Notes under the pieces: model-generated
Databases searched by the model: none
Seen by the model: only the letters and a program-made list of their open reading frames with translations
Told to the model about the DNA's origin: nothing
Position numbers and translations under genes: made by a program
NCBI GenBank assembly: GCA_932526585.2
Contig: OW052250.1
Span: 29,790,673-29,854,672, forward strand
Length of the DNA: 64,000 nucleotides
From: Philonthus cognatus
Taxonomy: Eukaryota > Arthropoda > Insecta > Coleoptera > Staphylinidae
Direction: 5' to 3'
Shown: one piece after another, positions 59,609 to 64,000 of the stretch
How positions within the stretch are numbered: the stretch's first letter is position 1
How the letters are laid out: each line of letters begins with the position of its first letter

Positions 59609-59699
59609 AACTCATACTTGAATGTTTAAATTAAGGCTGGGATTCGAATACTAACCGTATTCGAATCCCAGCCTTAATTTTAACATTCAAGTATGAGTT
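59609..59699. repeat. Palindrome ending in the GGCTGGGATTCGAAT motif
   Basis: 43-bp arms (aactcatacttgaatgttta ... gattcgaatac) with loop taacc and at most one mismatch. It lies in the alpha-catulin intron 86 bp past the exon donor. AT-rich sequence with many attcgaata motifs follows to 59880. The same cccagcc-bordered, TTCGAAT-rich texture recurs near 15180..15420, 30830..31025 and 60510..60680. Confidence 0.75.
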
Positions 59700-59929
59700 T
59701 TTTTGTAGTCGAATATACGAATTTTCAAATATGTATAGTAATAATAACATGATATGTATATTTCAAACACTGTTATTATTTATATATTAAAATATTCGAC
59801 TAATTCGAATATATAAATATGTTTTTGAATGAATATTTAAATATTTGAATAATATGTTTTTGAATAATTGACAGCCTAAATTTCAAAAACTCTTAGCCTT
59901 AATAGTATATTTCAAACTTTATTTGATAT

Positions 59930-60100
59930 CAGTGTTTTATACGCGTGGCGCATGAAGTAAAATTTCGAGTTTAGAAAAGCCTGAAAATTTGGTTTGGTCG
60001 CTCCGCTTCGCGGAGCGACCAAACCAAATTTTCAGGCTTTTCTAAACTCGAAATTTTACTTCATGCTTAATTAAGGGGTGGAAAACACTTGTTAGGCAAC
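59930..60100. repeat. PoP half-unit with perfect 117-bp palindrome (class I), in alpha-catulin
   Basis: Hairpin 59950..60066 is a perfect palindrome with a 3-nt loop, nearly identical to the one at 26295. It has the inner border on the left and the outer tail ggggtggaaaacactt on the right. It lies about 430 bp after the donor at 59523, so it is intronic and would be in the nascent transcript. Confidence 0.85.
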
Positions 60101-60254
60101 AATTAGAACCTTTAATGACTACGGATTTCTTACAGAAAATGGGAAACAATCACAAACTGTAGTTATTTTCATAATATTTCTGAATTTTATTTATTATCAT
60201 ATTGTTAAACTTTTTAAAGAATTCGGTGTAGTATTATAGGTTTTAATAGTTTTC

Positions 60255-60430
60255 TAACAAGGGTTTTCCACTCCTTGATTAAGTATAAGTAAGTATATAA
60301 TTAAATATTTCGAGTTTAAAAAAGACTGAAAACTTGGATTGGATCCAATTTTTCAGGCGTTTCTAAACTAAAAATAAGTACTTTATGCGCCAGGGGTGTA
60401 AACACTAATTTAATATAAAGTTTAAAAACA
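60255..60430. repeat. Old PoP hairpin remnant in the alpha-catulin intron
   Basis: Left border ttttccactccttgattaag; arms cgagtttaaaaaagactgaa and tcaggcgtttctaaact; apex reduced to ttggattggatccaat; inner border ccaggggtgtaaacacta. A right half-unit remnant follows at 61040..61205, ending in gtatacttaaaggaaattt. Confidence 0.6.
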
Positions 60431-61205
60431 TACATACATAACATTAGTTAATTAGAATCCATCACAAGATTAAAATAAATAAGGGTACATGGTTTGATTA
60501 TAATAATTTTCAAAACTGAATTATTCGAATATTCATTTAAAAACATTAAAATTTAATTTTTGAAATATTCGAAGATTTAAATAATTTGAATATTCATCAA
60601 TTCATCAATCAATCGAATATTTTATTATGTTTTAAAATAAATGTTTGAATACTTCAATTTTAAAAATTCCCAGCCTCAGTTTAAATGATGGTTGCGTTAG
60701 GTTAAATAATATTAATTTCAAAAGTTGTTTTCCTCGTGTTTAAATGCCAATAAACCAAATACAATTTCTTGTATAATCAATATTTCAAAATAAGCATAAA
60801 GTGCAATCAATTCTACGTAACATATTTTGATTTTTCTTCCTTTGTTAATATTGTTTATATTGACCGCAACATGAAAAAATAAGTATTTTTTTGTATCAAA
60901 ATTACTCAGCTTTACTAATCTCGATCTATGATATAATACTGCATTGAAATAAAAATCATATGTTGTGCATATCATCTGTATAAAATGCCTATTTTGAAAA
61001 TTAAATACTATATGATATTATACTTAAGTCACACAATATTTTAGGCTTTTCTATACTTGAAATTTTACTTTATACTTAACCAAAGAGGGCAAACACTCGT
61101 AGAAGCTTCAAACTGAACGCTTTTATAAAAACAACGAATTGACGAAAAAGTACCAAACACTGTAATTATCAGAATATGTATACTTAAAGGAAATTTATTA
61201 TACAG

Positions 61206-64000
61206 AACTATAACTAGAGTTCGATTGAATTAGGAAAATTAATAATTTTACATAATTTAACATTACTTACTTTCTCATTATTATAATGTTTTTGGTGCAT
61301 ATGCATCATCATGTTCTAGATTAAAAGTAGCGTCTCAAAAATATGCTAATAATTTCAGTTCGAGCGTAATACTCTTCAAAATTAAGCTCCAGGACAGCAT
61401 CATTATGCACAATCATAACGATGAATATAATACGTAAAACCCCTTCAATAAAGCTGCGCAATCAGGACATTTTTGTTGTACAAATAAATTATGTATTTTC
61501 TACAGTTTTATTGTAATTCAAATAAATTACGTAGTTTCTAAAGTATCATATCAATTATCTGAACAAGTAATAAGTGTCGTTTTCGAGAATTGTTAAACTC
61601 AAGTATTGGAATTAGCTTTATAGCGCCTACGTGCTTCTGGCAGGGTTGTTAAATGTGAAACCCAAGGGTTTTAGTTTAATATATGCACGTGCAAAGCTGC
61701 AGTTTAACTTTAGAATCAAGTTTTAGTTATTACACGTGTCGTCACTATGCTCGTTAAGTTTAATTGCCTATTATGTTTCTGCCTGTGGGAGTTGTGTTAT
61801 CGATTATCTCAAGACATTAAATTTCTTCTTAATATATTGTATTAAAGATGCACTTTAAAAGAGGTATATTAAAACAGAACTGTCTAATAATTAGTCTGCA
61901 AAGTGTTTGTTCAAGATTAAAAAGTGAGTAAAAAATACGTCTACGTGTCTTATTGTGGATTCGCCGGGTATTAATATTACATACTTGCATTTGCAATATG
62001 TTTCATGAACAATATGTTCGAGGTAGCTTTTTTTATTACACCTTTATTTTTTCTCAATTTTTGAGCACTCTCCGTGCTCAAATTACGATTTGATAATGAA
62101 AATGTTGCTGTTAAGTCATCCAAAACTTTTTCTAAAGAATTACTTTTTGTCGAAAAATTGTTAGTTAAAAAGTGTTTCCTATCTGAGCTGTAACTCAGTT
62201 ACACACGGTATCTTTGAAAGTAAATAATAATACTTGTTTAGTTCAGTGGTCTCCAAACTACGGCCCGCGGGCCAAATCCGGCCCGCGACTTTCATGAATC
62301 CGACCCGCGATTGTTTGTAATTTTTTTTGTAAATGTCATATTTTGAAATATTGTAACAATTGTTCCTTAAATTTTTCATAATTTTATAAAATTAATCGGA
62401 TCTTGGCCGACTTTATTATGTAGAATTGTATTTGTGGCCCGCGGAGAAGATAGTTTGGAGACCCAGGGTTTAGTTCAACACACTTTTTTTAAACTTGCTG
62501 ATCAAAAATAAAGCTAAAAGCGTAAACTACAAGTATCGGTTTAGTATCAATACTAATCGCTTACTAAATAAATATTTTAACATCGTCTGATCTCTAGAAA
62601 TTTAATTTTATCCCGGAGCGAGTGCTTGAATTACAAATTAGACATAATCGCCGGCGTATTTAAATATGTTTCGCCTCCTTTCGATTCTGGAATTTCCATA
62701 TTCATCATTCGAATCCATTACGGGCACGATTTTATATTCCGCGATATGATCAAATTCAAAATTGCAGCCATTTCAACACTCTGCATGTATTGTGGGCCTT
62801 CTGTCGGCGACGGAATGCTCAATGAAATTCAAATACGCTTTTACCGCGCGCAAGGATTCCATTTACATATTTTTTTCCAAACTATTTCCAGTCGAAAGGC
62901 CTCCAGCAATTTAGCTGTCTATCATTCTGCATTTAGATTTTTAAACAAAATTTACATTTTATTAAATTATATTCAAAATATTTCAATATTATTGTGTACA
63001 AAAATAATTAAATATATCATTTATTAAAAGGTTGAAGTCAGTAAGTACATAGAAAATTAAAAGCACTTTCTTCAACCTTAATAAAATGTATTAACATTTA
63101 TTCCTTCATTAATCCGGACACTCATCTTTAAATCGGCGATATACAATGAAAAAAATTGCAGACTAGAATCTGCTCTAGACTAGAATCTGCATAATAGGCG
63201 TTTCATGGACGCATAATATGCGTTTGATGGTCTGCTTTATGAAGCAGTAATGTTTGTTCCCACTTACACTAATATCGACAATCTCTGGATTTGTAGGCAA
63301 TAGTAACAGAGCCATTATGCAAACGATGTTATCTCACTTAATTCATGGCTTAGTTAGTGGATATCATTGAAGCGATGAGGTTATCAAAACCATCACGTTA
63401 TTACAGCTGATTTATGACGTACCATTTATCTGCTGACATTAGGATGTGAGTAATGTTTTGTACTAACACGATTATAGTTATGACATTTTAATTATTTTGT
63501 TTGCCAAGATAAATTAGTAAAATAAAAATTATAGGAATATTACAAGTAAAACTATACTGACCAAACATTCATTATTATGAAATAACGATATATTTCACTA
63601 ATGCCCGGTATTATAAATCGTTTTATTAACTAAATAATATTTACTTTACGAATAAATTAATTTATATCAAAGATTTCGATTATAAACACAAAATAACTTT
63701 ATTTGGCTAATAAATCTCCTCAGTAAATTATTTGTTAGTTTTTCTACCAAGTAAATTTTATTCTCTAAATAATTTGACAGTTAAAAGTCAAAAGTGCATT
63801 CTATTATTATAATTACTTCACATTCTACTACTTGTATTTATTAATTTCATTACTGTTATCATGTCTACCATATCATTCGTGTCAGATTTAAGTTCGCTTA
63901 TAATATCTTCCCTGGCAGTGATTAATTTGAACCACAGAAAAATCTAAGGCGTCGAAGACCTACAGTTTTCAAGTCAGAAGCAGCCCGTTGGCATAACCAG
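61206..64000. other. Probable alpha-catulin intron; no further exon found
   Basis: Apart from the hAT MITE at 62244, no repeat or catulin exon was recognised. 62600..62890 is GC-richer and open in one frame for 133 codons (62626..63027), but no domain is visible. The final 120 bp is less AT-rich without a recognisable match. Confidence 0.4.
62244..62467. mobile_element. hAT MITE (224 bp) with perfect 8-bp target duplication
   Basis: The left end CAGTGGTCTCCAAACTACGG is followed by cccgcgggcc; the right end is TAGTTTGGAGACCCAGG. It is flanked by gtttagtt at 62236..62243 and 62468..62475, the 8-bp duplication expected for hAT. It is GC-rich at the ends and AT-rich inside, with no coding capacity. 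Confidence 0.9.

Noticed and set aside
59950..60066. Intrinsic transcription terminator
   Set aside because: A perfect hairpin, but the host is eukaryotic and the same hairpin recurs in dozens of repeat copies.
62626..63027. 133-codon frame as a catulin exon or novel gene
   Set aside because: No catulin similarity, no fitting splice acceptor in the right phase, and no domain recognised; kept only as a GC-richer patch.

Overview
The window is visibly AT-rich animal nuclear DNA, almost certainly from an insect. The only host gene I can identify is alpha-catulin (CTNNAL1; insect alpha-catenin-related). Two + strand exons lie at 57484..57667 and 59362..59522, joined by a 1,694-bp intron with matching splice phases. 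No earlier catulin exon was found upstream, so bases 1 to 57483 are probably intron or 5' intergenic DNA. There is no operon-like gene set. The mobile-element types (DUF4817-type mariner, pogo and hAT MITEs, tRNA-derived SINEs, Jockey/CR1-like LINEs) and their density point to an insect with an expanded, TE-rich genome. A beetle is possible, but the sequence does not prove it.

Most of the window is repeats. The dominant family is an unusual palindrome-of-palindromes element, called PoP here. Each unit carries two hairpins of about 95 to 120 bp, and these are inverted copies of each other around a short spacer. More than 30 recognisable hairpins are spread from about 1.4 kb to 61 kb. They include a three-unit tandem array at 9841..11402 and a duplicated array at 55800..57000. 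The stem is conserved, while the apex comes in three sequence classes in which both arms change together.

Three copies of a hAT-type element (33362..35287, 40911..42855, 49473..50591) carry PoP hairpins inside them and have their own 8-bp target duplications. PoP therefore appears to have been captured by a hAT element and spread as part of it.

Other layers are two tRNA-derived SINEs (2623..2854 +, 37938..38213 -), two LINE fragments (45201..46277 + and 36245..35868 -), a decayed mariner transposase (54386..55496), a large mariner-like inverted-repeat element holding a transposase remnant (50845..52281), a pogo MITE (30484..30804), a hAT MITE (62244..62467), a Crypton/KIAA1958-like fragment near 17235, and an unrecognised 168-codon pseudogene at 44307..44810 (-).

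The most interesting RNA signal is a pair of hammerhead-ribozyme folds (28230..28272 and 49069..49110) in a dispersed repeat. A second set of palindromic elements (15675..15902, 17982..18282, 43349..43609) carries a hammerhead-like fold in which core positions 3 and 8 appear to have changed together.

Several GC-richer patches without repeats (about 6290..6660, 13650..13830, 24640..25130, 47400..47720, 62600..62890) look like unique host DNA and could be regulatory, but I cannot assign them a function.
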